Shown in pieces: positions 42,286 to 51,305 of a stretch of 64,000 bases of DNA. A program made the translations under genes and the position numbers. The stretch's first letter is position 1, and every line of letters starts with the position of its first letter. Source of the DNA: Bacteroidia bacterium (GTDB lineage: Bacteria > Bacteroidota > Bacteroidia > SXHM01); assembly GCA_022072225.1 (NCBI GenBank), contig JAJVIC010000001.1, positions 186,001 to 250,000 of the forward strand. The letters run 5' to 3'. A model generated the notes under the pieces. That model saw nothing but the letters and a program-made list of their open reading frames with translations, was not told where the DNA came from and searched no databases.

Positions 42286-44261
42286 TAATACTTCACTAAG
42301 TCCAATAGCTGATTTTCAAATCTTGCTTTAGGTAAAAAATTCCATTCCAGTTCGCTTACAAAAGGAACCGGAGTATCTAAACTTGCTGAACGCATAACGG
42401 GCGCATCTAAAAATTGAAAACAGTTCTCGTTGATGAAGGCACTGAGTTCTGCTCCAATTCCGCCAATCAGCGTGTCTTCATGCAGTATAATTACTTTGCC
42501 TGTTTTTTTTACAGTTTCAAGAATTGCTTCTTTGTCAAAAGGTAAAAGTGTTCTGAGGTCCAGCAGGTCGGCTTTTATAGTTGGGTTTCTGCTCAAAGTT
42601 TCCAAAGCCCAATGAACACCAAAACCGTAAGTAATAATGCTTACATCAGTTCCTGCTTTCACCAGATTTGCTTTTCCTATTTCTATGTTGTAATAATCAT
42701 CAGGCACCTCACCCGAAATACTGCGGTATAAAGCCTTGTGCTCAAAAAACAAAACAGGGTTGGGGTCTTCTATTGCTGAAATAAGCAGGCCTTTTGCATC
42801 AGCAGGAAAAGCAGGGTAAACGATTTTTAATCCCGGAACATGGAAGAACCATGCTTCGTTACTTTGCGAGTGAAAAGGTCCGGCTGCAACTCCTGCACCT
42901 GTGGGCATACGCACCACCACATCCGCATTTTGTCCCCAACGCCAATGCGATTTGGCCAGGTTATTTACAATCTGATTGAAACCACAGGTTACAAAATCTG
43001 CAAACTGCATTTCTACTACTGACTTATATCCATTGATGGAAAGCCCAAGTCCTGCTCCAATAATGGCCGATTCACAAAGTGGTGTGTTACGTACCCGTTC
43101 TTTTCCGAACTCAGCAACAAAGCCTTCGGTTACTTTAAAAACACCACCATATTCTGCAATATCCTGCCCCATTAAAATAAGGTTGGGATGTTTCTTCATG
43201 GCTTGTTTTAATCCTGACGAAACTGCGTCAATAAGTCGCAGATTGCTTGATTTTGTTGAAGAGGGCTGAATTTTTATTTCTGATTTTCTGAACAAATCAG
43301 CATATTCTGTTTCTGTGTCGGGTTTAATTAATGGCTCGTCAAAGGCAATTTTCAGACCTTCTTCAATCTCGGATTTCAGTTGCTTTCTGAAATCAGCAAT
43401 TTTCTCTTGATTCAGTATTTTCTGTTCCAGCAGATAGTTCTCATAATTCATCAAAGGGTCTTGCTTTGCCCATTCCTCCTGTAATCCTTCGGGATAATAT
43501 TTTGTGCCCGAAGCTTCTTCATGCCCGCGCATACGAAAGGTCATACACTCTAAAATAAACGGACGGTTTTTGCTCTGAATTTTTTCGCGCAGCGTTAGAA
43601 CTGCATCGTAAACTTCCAGAATATTATTACCGTCCACTTGTACAGCTTCAATGCCGTAGCCAATGGCTTTATCAATAAACTGCTTGCAGCGAAACTGTTC
43701 GGCAGAGGGCGTTGAAAGCCCCCAATAATTATTTTCGATAATAAAAATTACCGGTAAATCCCAAACGGCTGCCACGTTAATGGATTCATGAAAATCACCT
43801 TCGCTTGCTCCTCCATCGCCTGTAAAAACTGCTGTTACTTTTTTGTTTTTCTTTAAAAGGTTTCCCAGTGCAATTCCGTCAGCTACGCCCATTTGCGGAC
43901 CAAGGTGAGAAATCATTCCAATGATATTGTAGTCTTTCGCACCAAAGTGAAAAGAGCGGTCGCGCCCTTTTGTAAAGCCCGACATTTTTCCCTGAAATTG
44001 TGCAAACAAGCGCGAAAGCGGAATGCCTCTTCCCGTAAAAATTCCAAGGTTGCGGTGCATGGGCAAAATAAATTCTTCTTTGTCCATAGCCAAAGCAGTA
44101 CCTACTGAAATGGCTTCCTGCCCCATGCCCGAAAACCATTTAGATATTTTTCCCTGACGCAGCAGTAACAACATCTTTTCTTCTATCATTCTTGGTTTAA
44201 GAAGCTGATAGTAGAGTTGCAGTAGCGTTTCGTCAGAATATTTTTTGCGGTTGAATTTCAT
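42285..44261 (-). CDS. Branched-chain alpha-ketoacid dehydrogenase E1, fused alpha and beta
   Basis: A 658-residue fusion of E1 alpha (about 1-310) and beta (about 340-658). The thiamine diphosphate site of alpha is visible as FTGDGGASEGDFHE followed by IENNYWGLS. Beta has DIAEYGGVFKVTEGF, CESAIIGAGLGLSI and PTGAGVAAGPFHSQSNE. It decarboxylates branched-chain 2-oxoacids and passes the acyl group to E2. The start MKFNRKKYSDETLL at 44261 is preferred over 44273. The fusion is common in Bacteroidota. Lipoamide dehydrogenase (E3) is encoded about 5.6 kb further along. Confidence 0.93.
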   Translation of the reverse strand: MKFNRKKYSDETLLQLYYQLLKPRMIEEKMLLLLRQGKISKWFSGMGQEAISVGTALAMDKEEFILPMHRNLGIFTGRGIPLSRLFAQFQGKMSGFTKGRDRSFHFGAKDYNIIGMISHLGPQMGVADGIALGNLLKKNKKVTAVFTGDGGASEGDFHESINVAAVWDLPVIFIIENNYWGLSTPSAEQFRCKQFIDKAIGYGIEAVQVDGNNILEVYDAVLTLREKIQSKNRPFILECMTFRMRGHEEASGTKYYPEGLQEEWAKQDPLMNYENYLLEQKILNQEKIADFRKQLKSEIEEGLKIAFDEPLIKPDTETEYADLFRKSEIKIQPSSTKSSNLRLIDAVSSGLKQAMKKHPNLILMGQDIAEYGGVFKVTEGFVAEFGKERVRNTPLCESAIIGAGLGLSINGYKSVVEMQFADFVTCGFNQIVNNLAKSHWRWGQNADVVVRMPTGAGVAAGPFHSQSNEAWFFHVPGLKIVYPAFPADAKGLLISAIEDPNPVLFFEHKALYRSISGEVPDDYYNIEIGKANLVKAGTDVSIITYGFGVHWALETLSRNPTIKADLLDLRTLLPFDKEAILETVKKTGKVIILHEDTLIGGIGAELSAFINENCFQFLDAPVMRSASLDTPVPFVSELEWNFLPKARFENQLLDLVKY

Positions 44262-44301
44262 TGCCCTTATCATTTGCGCGCGTAAAAGTATCTAAAAACC
44301 C

Positions 44302-44309
44302 TAACTTTG
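44302..44309 (+). promoter_or_regulatory. -7 promoter box of the small CxxC protein-pfkA operon
   Basis: TAACTTTG is an exact TAnnTTTG, nine bases before the ATG at 44319. Confidence 0.6.
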
Positions 44310-44318
44310 CTTATTGAA

Positions 44319-44450
44319 ATGACACAGGAAATTATAGTAGCAATACTCTTTATAGTAGCAGTTTATTTTGTTGGCAAAAAAATCTATATGCAAACCTTTG
44401 CCCATAAAGCCAAACCAGGCTGCGAGAAATGTGAGGCGGAAAAGAAATAA
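44319..44450 (+). CDS. FeoB-associated Cys-rich membrane protein-like small protein
   Basis: A 43-residue protein that begins MTQEIIVAILFIVAVYFVGK, a single transmembrane helix, followed by a short basic region and a C-terminal CEKC pair with charged tail. The layout matches the small Cys-rich membrane proteins usually found next to feoB, but no feoB is present here. A -7 box is nine bases upstream, and pfkA begins seven bases after the stop codon, so it is probably a real, expressed gene. Confidence 0.7.
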   Translation: MTQEIIVAILFIVAVYFVGKKIYMQTFAHKAKPGCEKCEAEKK

Positions 44451-44456
44451 TCACTT

Positions 44457-45440
44457 ATGAAATCACAAATTAAAACCATAGCCATCTTCACATCCGGAGG
44501 CGATTCGCCTGGCATGAATACTGCTGTAAGAGCAGTTGTCAGAACAGCTTTACATCATGGAATTAAAGTATTCGGCATCATGTATGGCTATGACGGCATG
44601 ATAAAAGGCGAATTCATTCCGCTGGATGCAACATCAGTAAGCGGAATTATACAACGCGGGGGAACCATTCTTAAAACAGCGCGCAGCAAACGTTTTATGA
44701 CTGCTGAAGGAATGAAGGAAGCTGCTGTACAATTAAAAAAACAAAAAATTGATGCGGTGGTAGCCATCGGTGGTGACGGCACATTTAAAGGTGCTTTGGA
44801 GTTTTATTCTGTTTGTAAAATTCCGTTTGTTGGTTTGCCCGGAACAATTGATAACGACCTTGCAGGTTCTGATTTTACGATTGGTTACGATACTGCGGTA
44901 AATACCGTTATTCAGGCAGTTGATAAAATACGCGACACTGCAGAATCGCACGACCGCTTGTTTTTTGTGGAAGTAATGGGACGTGATGCCGGATTAATAG
45001 CTCTGAACAGCGGAATAGGCGTGGGAGCAGAAGCCATTCTTATTCCCGAAACCAAAACCTATATTGACGATTTAATCAAGTTGTTACAAAAAGGCTGGAA
45101 ACGGAAAAAATCGAGTTACATTATCATTGTTGCCGAAGGCGATGATGCAGGAGGAGCTTATACAGTAGCCGAAAAAGTGAAAGCAAAGTTCGACAGATTG
45201 GATACACGCATTTCGGTGCTTGGGCATTTGCAGCGTGGAGGAAACCCAACAGCAAACGACAGGCTGCTTGCAACGCGTATGGGATATGAGGCGGTTGAAG
45301 CTTTAGTGAAAGGAAAGAAAAATGTGATGGTAGGAATAGTGGACAAGAATGTAGTTTTTACGCCTTTCTCAAAAGCGGTTAAATATCATGCAAAACCCGA
45401 TAAATCGCTGATGAAAATGGTGGAAATACTTTCTGCATAA
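44457..45440 (+). CDS. pfkA: 6-phosphofructokinase
   Basis: A 327-residue ATP-dependent phosphofructokinase that phosphorylates fructose 6-phosphate in glycolysis. ATP and substrate motifs are present: SGGDSPGMN (13-21), AIGGDGTFKGA (about 101-111), the catalytic PGTIDNDLAGSDFTIGYDTA, and VEVMGRDAGLIAL. Gly in GGDGT rather than Asp in the diagnostic position favours ATP over pyrophosphate. The length matches bacterial PfkA. Second gene after the small CxxC protein. Confidence 0.97.
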   Translation: MKSQIKTIAIFTSGGDSPGMNTAVRAVVRTALHHGIKVFGIMYGYDGMIKGEFIPLDATSVSGIIQRGGTILKTARSKRFMTAEGMKEAAVQLKKQKIDAVVAIGGDGTFKGALEFYSVCKIPFVGLPGTIDNDLAGSDFTIGYDTAVNTVIQAVDKIRDTAESHDRLFFVEVMGRDAGLIALNSGIGVGAEAILIPETKTYIDDLIKLLQKGWKRKKSSYIIIVAEGDDAGGAYTVAEKVKAKFDRLDTRISVLGHLQRGGNPTANDRLLATRMGYEAVEALVKGKKNVMVGIVDKNVVFTPFSKAVKYHAKPDKSLMKMVEILSA

Positions 45441-45444
45441 TTTC

Positions 45445-47628
45445 ATGCAACGTTTATTTTTTTTGCTTTTCATAGTTCTCTCTGATTGTGTTTTTGGCCA
45501 ATACGCCATTCGCAACGGTGTAAGTATTCCGGCAAGTGATACCCTACGTGTGTTTGTAGTTTTTGCCGAGCTTGATTTTTCGCAAGGACCTTGCCCCAAT
45601 AATCTTCCCGATAATCTTAACGGTTCGTGGCCAAAGGATAGCAAGGGTAAGACTTACCTGCCCCTGGATGCCAATACTTTTTTTGACGCGTCATTAAAAA
45701 GCGAACAGCAACCCAAAGGTTTTATTACCGATTATTATCACTCTGCTTCGTTCGGTAAGTATGTGTTGCTGGGCGATTATTATCCTGAAGTATTAACCGT
45801 ACCCTGCAGTAAGGTGCGTATTGGCGACAATGGAGTAAATACAATTCTAAAAATGCTCGATACCATTAAGTCGCCCACCGGAACACTGAAAACTGAAAAC
45901 GGTTTTGCGCTCAACGATTTTGATTTATGGACACCTACCGATAATGGTTTGCCTAAAATAAAATCGCCTGACGGAATGATAGATTTACTTTACATCATCT
46001 GGAGAAACAATCGTTTTCTTACCTCGGCAAGTACAGGTGGCAATTCGGGATACGGGGTAAACAGGGCGAAAGGCATTGCATTTAAAGATATGCAGGGTAT
46101 CAATAACATGGCTTCTTTTAATTGCAACAATACAGGATCGGGAGCCTATACCATAACCATAGCCGAACACCTGCACGGAATTTTTGGCGGTAATCACTGG
46201 CACTCGGCAGGCGGCAGGGGAGCGCATACCTTTCTTGCTACGGCAAATTCATACGGACTTACAGGTCAGCATCCCGCAACCATGCAGGCAGTAAGCGGCT
46301 GGGACCGCTGGATGATGCACTGGAAAAGATCAGATAAAAAGTATGTTACATCTGCCTTTGATTTACATGGAAACGAAGTAGAAACAGAAAATATTTCCAT
46401 TGAAACATTTCCTCAGGGAGCAACATTTGTGTTACGCGATTTTGTTGAAACCGGTGACGCATTGCGAATAAAACTGCCCCACATCAACTGGCAGAAAACC
46501 GGAGATGTGAAAAATCAATACCTGTGGATTGAAAACCGCCAGATGAAAACCCGTTTTGACGAGTACCTCAGTGGTTCGTGTGTAAATACCGATGAAGGAA
46601 ATTTTCCACGCGGAACACCGGGAATTTATGCCTATATTCAAGTGGGTAAGGATATCCGTGAAGGCGAAAAAGATATTTATTCAGGTGCTTTTGAACACCC
46701 CAACGGATTGGCTAGTCCGTTCTTTCCGTTAAGTGCCGAAGGTAATTTTGATTTTTATTACGACTGGGACAGAATACAACAGGCGCAGTGGATTGACTGC
46801 AACTGGAACAATTCAAACCTTCCGGTGAATAAGAAAAAAAGTTTACCCAATCCCTTTACCGGTTTTTCGGATTTATACCGCTACATCGATTCAAATCATG
46901 ATGGGATTTTGTATTCGGGCGATAAGCTTCAGGCAGGTTTAAGCGAGGTGCAGGGCGATACCGTAATTCATAACTATAACACCAGCGGAGACTGGATGGA
47001 TGCTTTCTCGTCCGAAACAGGAAACAGGAAATTATCCATCAGCAGCAATCCTGCACCGGTTCCTGTTTACACCTATACCACCAATCAGGAATTCAGCACT
47101 TTTAATTTGGTTGACGGCAAGCCCGCTGCTTATGAAAACCGTACTATCTGGCTCAATGGTTTGTCGGTTGAAATTATGGATGAGAACAAACAAAGCGGAA
47201 CAATCACTGTCCGGATACGCTGGGATAATTACGAGGTAAATGATAACGTACGCTGGTGCGGAAACATAGTGTTAAGTCCACATGATTTTGATGTTGCAAA
47301 ACCATCATTAGTTCTTCTGTCAGGAAATAAAATGTTGCTCGACAGGGGGCAAAGCCCGCAGTTTCATAAAGCCACCGAAAAGGATAAAAACGGTGAGTGG
47401 CTGTTTACCGACCCTACTGTTTTTACCTGCCTTAAAGATTCGTATTTTTACCTCGAACCAAAATCACAATTGGTATTGGATAACAACAGTAAACTAATTT
47501 TAAAACCGGGCGCAAAGCTGGTGGCAGGTGCAAAATCAAAAATAGTTGTAAAGCCGGGAAGTGAGTTAATAATTGAAGATGGCGCTGAATTTATTATTGA
47601 ACCGAAAGCAAAAATTATCCGCAAATAA
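45445..47628 (+). CDS. Secreted M6-like metalloprotease homologue with altered zinc motif
   Basis: A 727-residue exported protein. The region IAEHLHGIFGGNHWH (239-253) aligns with the HExxHxxxGGNxxH-type zinc motif of M6-like secreted peptidases, but the first histidine is alanine (Ala240), with Glu241 and His244 kept. The following SGWDRWMMHW resembles the Met-turn region of such proteins. The C-terminus (about 670-727) is a stalk of short beta repeats (KLILKPGAKLVAGAKSKI). It may be an inactive binding protein. It follows pfkA by four bases. Confidence 0.6.
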   Translation: MQRLFFLLFIVLSDCVFGQYAIRNGVSIPASDTLRVFVVFAELDFSQGPCPNNLPDNLNGSWPKDSKGKTYLPLDANTFFDASLKSEQQPKGFITDYYHSASFGKYVLLGDYYPEVLTVPCSKVRIGDNGVNTILKMLDTIKSPTGTLKTENGFALNDFDLWTPTDNGLPKIKSPDGMIDLLYIIWRNNRFLTSASTGGNSGYGVNRAKGIAFKDMQGINNMASFNCNNTGSGAYTITIAEHLHGIFGGNHWHSAGGRGAHTFLATANSYGLTGQHPATMQAVSGWDRWMMHWKRSDKKYVTSAFDLHGNEVETENISIETFPQGATFVLRDFVETGDALRIKLPHINWQKTGDVKNQYLWIENRQMKTRFDEYLSGSCVNTDEGNFPRGTPGIYAYIQVGKDIREGEKDIYSGAFEHPNGLASPFFPLSAEGNFDFYYDWDRIQQAQWIDCNWNNSNLPVNKKKSLPNPFTGFSDLYRYIDSNHDGILYSGDKLQAGLSEVQGDTVIHNYNTSGDWMDAFSSETGNRKLSISSNPAPVPVYTYTTNQEFSTFNLVDGKPAAYENRTIWLNGLSVEIMDENKQSGTITVRIRWDNYEVNDNVRWCGNIVLSPHDFDVAKPSLVLLSGNKMLLDRGQSPQFHKATEKDKNGEWLFTDPTVFTCLKDSYFYLEPKSQLVLDNNSKLILKPGAKLVAGAKSKIVVKPGSELIIEDGAEFIIEPKAKIIRK

Positions 47629-47934
47629 ATGCTGAAAAGAATTATAACCTTTTTGCTGATTATTTTTTCACTTGCTTTATATGCGCAGGAGCAGAAGGAG
47701 ATGGAAGTTCCAAAAGGAAGTAAATCGGCAAAGGCAACCAAGAAAAGAACAGAAGACCGTAAAGAAGCGGGAATGAAAGAATATGAAAAAGCGGTAAAAC
47801 GCCAGCAGAAAATTCAAACCAAAGAAACGCGCAAGCGCATGAAAGCAACAAAAAAGCGTGCAGAAAAATATAACATGCGAAAGCCGGATAATTTTTTTGA
47901 AAAACTATTCCGCAGAAAACAAAAGAAGAAATAA
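47629..47934 (+). CDS. Small exported lysine-rich protein, unknown
   Basis: A 101-residue protein with signal peptide MLKRIITFLLIIFSLALYAQ and a strongly basic mature part full of Lys/Arg/Ala/Glu (KATKKRTEDRKEAG, KRMKATKKRAEKYN), likely helical. No family is recognised. The ATG directly follows the stop codon of the metalloprotease homologue, so it is very likely in the same transcript. Confidence 0.65.
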   Translation: MLKRIITFLLIIFSLALYAQEQKEMEVPKGSKSAKATKKRTEDRKEAGMKEYEKAVKRQQKIQTKETRKRMKATKKRAEKYNMRKPDNFFEKLFRRKQKKK

Positions 47935-47942
47935 TTTACAAC

Positions 47943-48449
47943 ATGACAGCCACAACCACCCAAGTACTAAGCAAAACAGAGGTAGCACAAAAAATTGACC
48001 GTATCGCTTATCAGGTTTATGAAAACAACCATGGCGAAAAAGAAATAATTATTGCCGGTATTGCCGGCAACGGACAAAAAATGGCAGAACGTTTGGCCAA
48101 GGCCATTGAGAAAATAGCACCACTGAAAGTGAAATTGGTAACCATTACCATCAACAAAGAAAAGCCTGCCGAGAATAAAATTGAAATTTCAATTTCTAAA
48201 GATGAAACCGAAAACAAAGTGGTAGTGGTAGTGGATGATGTTCTCAACTCAGGCAAAACCCTGATGTACGCCATCCGCCATATTTTGCAGGTAAACCTGA
48301 AAGCCCTGCGCATAGCAGTATTGGTTGACCGCGATCACAAACGATTTCCTGTAAAGGTTGATTATGTAGGCATGGAACTTGCCACCACCTTGCAGGAACA
48401 TGTAAGTGTGGTGTTTGGCGGTAAAAATGAAGGGGTATTTATTGAGTAG
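47943..48449 (+). CDS. Phosphoribosyltransferase family protein (PyrR-like)
   Basis: A 168-residue type I phosphoribosyltransferase. The PRPP-binding loop is visible as VVVVDDVLNSGKTLMYAI (about 96-113), with IIAGIAGNGQKMAERL earlier. The family transfers phosphoribosyl groups to purine or pyrimidine bases, or regulates pyr genes. The sequence is closest in feel to PyrR/uracil-type enzymes, but the substrate cannot be fixed. The 3' end overlaps aroK by 11 bases (convergent). Confidence 0.85.
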   Translation: MTATTTQVLSKTEVAQKIDRIAYQVYENNHGEKEIIIAGIAGNGQKMAERLAKAIEKIAPLKVKLVTITINKEKPAENKIEISISKDETENKVVVVVDDVLNSGKTLMYAIRHILQVNLKALRIAVLVDRDHKRFPVKVDYVGMELATTLQEHVSVVFGGKNEGVFIE

Positions 48450-48945
48450 CGCTAAGTTGGTGCGCCAACTCCTTTACATCTAAACTAACTCCACTCACTG
48501 ACACATCAGCCTGCGCATAAAACTTCTCGCGCTGTGCCAGATGTTCCTCAATAAAATTATCCAGACTTTTATTGCCTGTGTTTTTCAAAAGAGGGCGAGT
48601 GTTATCTTTTTGTGAGAGCCGTTTAGCCAGAGAAGCTGCTGTCATCTTAAGATACACCACCTTGCCGCTGCGTTTCATGAGTTCCATGTTTTTTCCGAAA
48701 CAGGGAGTGCCGCCACCTGTGGCAATAACATGGTCTTTCAGGTTACAAAGTTTTTCTAAATAAAATCGCTCCAACCTGCGAAATTCTTCTTCGCCTTCCA
48801 AAGCAAAAATATCGGCAATACGTCTGCCGCTGCGTTTTTCAATATGCTCGTCCAAATCAGCAAAGCCGTAACCCAGCAATTTTGCCAGTTTTTTTCCGGC
48901 AGTAGTTTTACCGCTGCCCATATATCCAATTAAAAACACCAACAT
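48439..48945 (-). CDS. aroK: Shikimate kinase
   Basis: A 168-residue P-loop kinase that phosphorylates shikimate at the 3-hydroxyl in aromatic amino acid synthesis. Walker A is GYMGSGKTTAGKKLA (7-21), the shikimate site includes FADLDEHIEKRSGR and EEFRRLE, and the glycine-rich loop is VIATGGGTPC. The size is normal. The gene converges with the phosphoribosyltransferase gene. The gap to the next minus-strand gene holds a short 10-bp tandem repeat. Confidence 0.95.
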   Translation of the reverse strand: MLVFLIGYMGSGKTTAGKKLAKLLGYGFADLDEHIEKRSGRRIADIFALEGEEEFRRLERFYLEKLCNLKDHVIATGGGTPCFGKNMELMKRSGKVVYLKMTAASLAKRLSQKDNTRPLLKNTGNKSLDNFIEEHLAQREKFYAQADVSVSGVSLDVKELAHQLSATQ

Positions 48946-48958
48946 GTCCGTGAAATAA

Positions 48959-48988
48959 TCTGTATAAATCTGTATAAATCTGTATAAT
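48959..48988. repeat. Three tandem copies of a 10-bp unit
   Basis: TCTGTATAAA is repeated three times (last copy ends AT) between aroK and the dehydrogenase gene. The neighbouring ATCAGTGG extends a phrase common in Bacteroidota intergenic DNA. No function is assigned. Confidence 0.85.
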
Positions 48989-49001
48989 CAGTGGTCTGAA
49001 A

Positions 49002-49808
49002 TCATTTCAAAGGAATATCTCCTTCTTTTGCTACGGCATTAAATACCAATTTATCTGTCAACGCAGGAAAAAACTTATTCATCCACACCGCTAATTTTCC
49101 CTGCCCGGTAAGTACAATCGTACGTTTACGTTTTTCAACAGCTTTTACAATTTCTTCTGCCACTTCTTCTGCACTCATCATCTTTTCTTCATCGCGCGGA
49201 CTTTCGCCCTGTGCGCTACCGTCAGCTACCAGCGCGGCATTGCGCACATTTGAAGCTGTGTAACCCGGACAAGCAACCAACACATGCAAACCTGTTTTCA
49301 AATTTTCAATTCGTAAAGCATCCAAAAAACCCTGCATCGCAAATTTAGAGGCAGAATAACCTGTACGACCGGGCAATCCATTATAGCCTGCAATAGACGA
49401 AATCCCTACTACTGAGCCTTTTGTTTTCAGCAAATAAGGCAAGGCGTATTTGGTGCAATAAACCGTTCCCCAAAAGTTGATGTCCATTACTTTTCTGATT
49501 ACATCCAACTGCAAATCTTTAAAAAGCGCACGCATCGAAATACCTGCGTTGTTAATCAGAATATCAATGCCGCCAAATTTTTCAATCGTTTTTTCAATCA
49601 GCAGTTTACAGTCGTTTTCCTTGCTTACATCACCCGCAACAGCTAAAATCTGCGCACCTGTTTTTCTTATTTCTTCCGTAGCCTGTTCTAAGTTTTCTTT
49701 GTTGCGCCCCGAAATAACAATATTTGCGCCTCGTTTTGCAAAGGCTTCAGCACAGGCTTTTCCGATACCAGAACTTGCGCCCGTGATAATTACCGTTTTA
49801 TTTTTCAT
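49002..49808 (-). CDS. Short-chain dehydrogenase/reductase
   Basis: A 268-residue SDR oxidoreductase. Cofactor motif TGASSGIG (8-15), NNAG near 88, catalytic Tyr and Lys in GYSASKFA (about 155-162). The TGxxxGxG pattern and ISGRNKE downstream fit NADP(H). Substrate unknown. The start at 49808 gives MKNKTVIITGASSG, and a -7 box lies six bases upstream; the longer frame to 49841 runs through that promoter. Confidence 0.9.
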   Translation of the reverse strand: MKNKTVIITGASSGIGKACAEAFAKRGANIVISGRNKENLEQATEEIRKTGAQILAVAGDVSKENDCKLLIEKTIEKFGGIDILINNAGISMRALFKDLQLDVIRKVMDINFWGTVYCTKYALPYLLKTKGSVVGISSIAGYNGLPGRTGYSASKFAMQGFLDALRIENLKTGLHVLVACPGYTASNVRNAALVADGSAQGESPRDEEKMMSAEEVAEEIVKAVEKRKRTIVLTGQGKLAVWMNKFFPALTDKLVFNAVAKEGDIPLK

Positions 49809-49813
49809 TCCCG

Positions 49814-49821
49814 CAAAAGTA
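49814..49821 (-). promoter_or_regulatory. -7 promoter box of the SDR gene
   Basis: The minus strand reads TACTTTTG, an exact TAnnTTTG, five bases before the ATG at 49808, with a TTG at 49841-49839 about 17 bases further upstream as a possible -33 part. Confidence 0.55.
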
Positions 49822-49901
49822 ATGTTTCCTCCTAATAGCAATCGGGACTTTTCAATACCTTCGCCCTCTCAAATCAAATATCTAACATCTCAAATCAAAT
49901 A

Positions 49902-51302
49902 ATGACCTACGATGTAGCAATAATAGGCAGCGGTCCCGGTGGATATGTAGCAGCTATACGCTGCGCCCAGCTTGGAATGAAAACCGCCATCATTGAGCGA
50001 TATAACACACTTGGCGGAACATGCCTGAATGTAGGTTGCATTCCTTCAAAGGCTTTGCTTGATTCGTCAGAGCATTACCATAATGCCGCAACTAATTTTG
50101 CCGAGCACGGTATTGAACTGAAGAATCTCAAGGTAAACCTCCCCCAAATGATAAAGCGCAAAGCCGATGTGGTGAAAATAACCTCTGATGGCGTTGCGTT
50201 CCTGATGAAGAAAAACAAAATTGATGTTTATACAGGACATGGTTCTTTCCTTGACGCAAAAACGATTGAAATAAAAAAGGACGATGGAACGGTGGAGAAA
50301 ATAACAGCTGCAAAAGTCATTATTGCCACCGGCTCAAAACCTTCTTCTTTGCCCGGAATTAGTATTGACAAGAAACGCATAATTACTTCTACCGAAGCCC
50401 TGAAACTGGAAGAAATTCCCAAACACCTTATTGTAATTGGCGGTGGTGTAATTGGCTTGGAATTAGGTTCTGTCTATGCCCGTTTGGGCTCTAAAGTTTC
50501 GGTAGTTGAATTTATGGACAGTATTATTCCTACGATGGATAAAACATTGGGAAAAGAATTGCAGCGCAGTCTTAAAAAATTGGGTTTTGAGTTTTACCTG
50601 AATCATAAAGTAACTGCTGTTGCAACAAAAGGAAAAGAAGTAACGCTTACAGCTGAAAATAAAAAAGCTGAAAAGATTGAGTTGAAAGGCGATTATTGCT
50701 TGGTTGCAGTGGGCAGAAAACCCTACACCGAAAACCTCGGACTTGAAAAAGCAGGAGTTAAATTAGACGAGCGCGGAAGAATAGATGTAGATGAACATCT
50801 TGAAACCAACATAAAAGGAATTTACGCTATTGGCGATGTTATAAAAGGTCCTATGTTGGCTCATAAAGCTGAAGACGAAGGTGTTTTTGTAGCCGAGACT
50901 ATTGCGGGTCAAAAACCGCATATCAATTACCTGACAATTCCCGGAGTAGTTTATACCTGGCCCGAAGTTGCTTCAGTAGGTTACACAGAAGAACAATTAA
51001 AAGAAAGGGGCACAAAATATAAAGTGGGATCATTTCCTTTCCGTGCAAGCGGCAGGGCGCGCGCCAGTATGGATATTGACGGATTGGTAAAAGTATTGGC
51101 AGATGAAACTACGGATGAAATTTTGGGCGTTCACATGATTGGTCCGCGCACTGCCGATATGATTGCCGAGGCAATGGTAGCAATGGAATTCCGAGCTTCC
51201 GCAGAAGATATCGGAAGAATGTGTCACCCGCACCCTACGTTTACTGAAGCCCTTAAAGATGCTTGTTTGGACGCCAGTGGCAAACGTGCTTTACAGATAT
51301 AA
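49902..51302 (+). CDS. lpdA: Dihydrolipoyl dehydrogenase (E3)
   Basis: A 466-residue flavoenzyme that reoxidises dihydrolipoamide in 2-oxoacid dehydrogenase complexes using NAD. FAD motif IGSGPGGYVAAIRCAQLG (8-25), redox-active cysteines in GGTCLNVGCIPSKAL (Cys41 and Cys46), NAD motif VIGGGVIGLELGSVY, and the C-terminal catalytic HPHPTFTEAL. The length is normal. It would serve the E1 encoded at 42285-44261. The upstream 30 bases contain two copies of ATCTCAAATCAAATA-like sequence. Confidence 0.97.
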   Translation: MTYDVAIIGSGPGGYVAAIRCAQLGMKTAIIERYNTLGGTCLNVGCIPSKALLDSSEHYHNAATNFAEHGIELKNLKVNLPQMIKRKADVVKITSDGVAFLMKKNKIDVYTGHGSFLDAKTIEIKKDDGTVEKITAAKVIIATGSKPSSLPGISIDKKRIITSTEALKLEEIPKHLIVIGGGVIGLELGSVYARLGSKVSVVEFMDSIIPTMDKTLGKELQRSLKKLGFEFYLNHKVTAVATKGKEVTLTAENKKAEKIELKGDYCLVAVGRKPYTENLGLEKAGVKLDERGRIDVDEHLETNIKGIYAIGDVIKGPMLAHKAEDEGVFVAETIAGQKPHINYLTIPGVVYTWPEVASVGYTEEQLKERGTKYKVGSFPFRASGRARASMDIDGLVKVLADETTDEILGVHMIGPRTADMIAEAMVAMEFRASAEDIGRMCHPHPTFTEALKDACLDASGKRALQI

Positions 51303-51305
51303 TTT

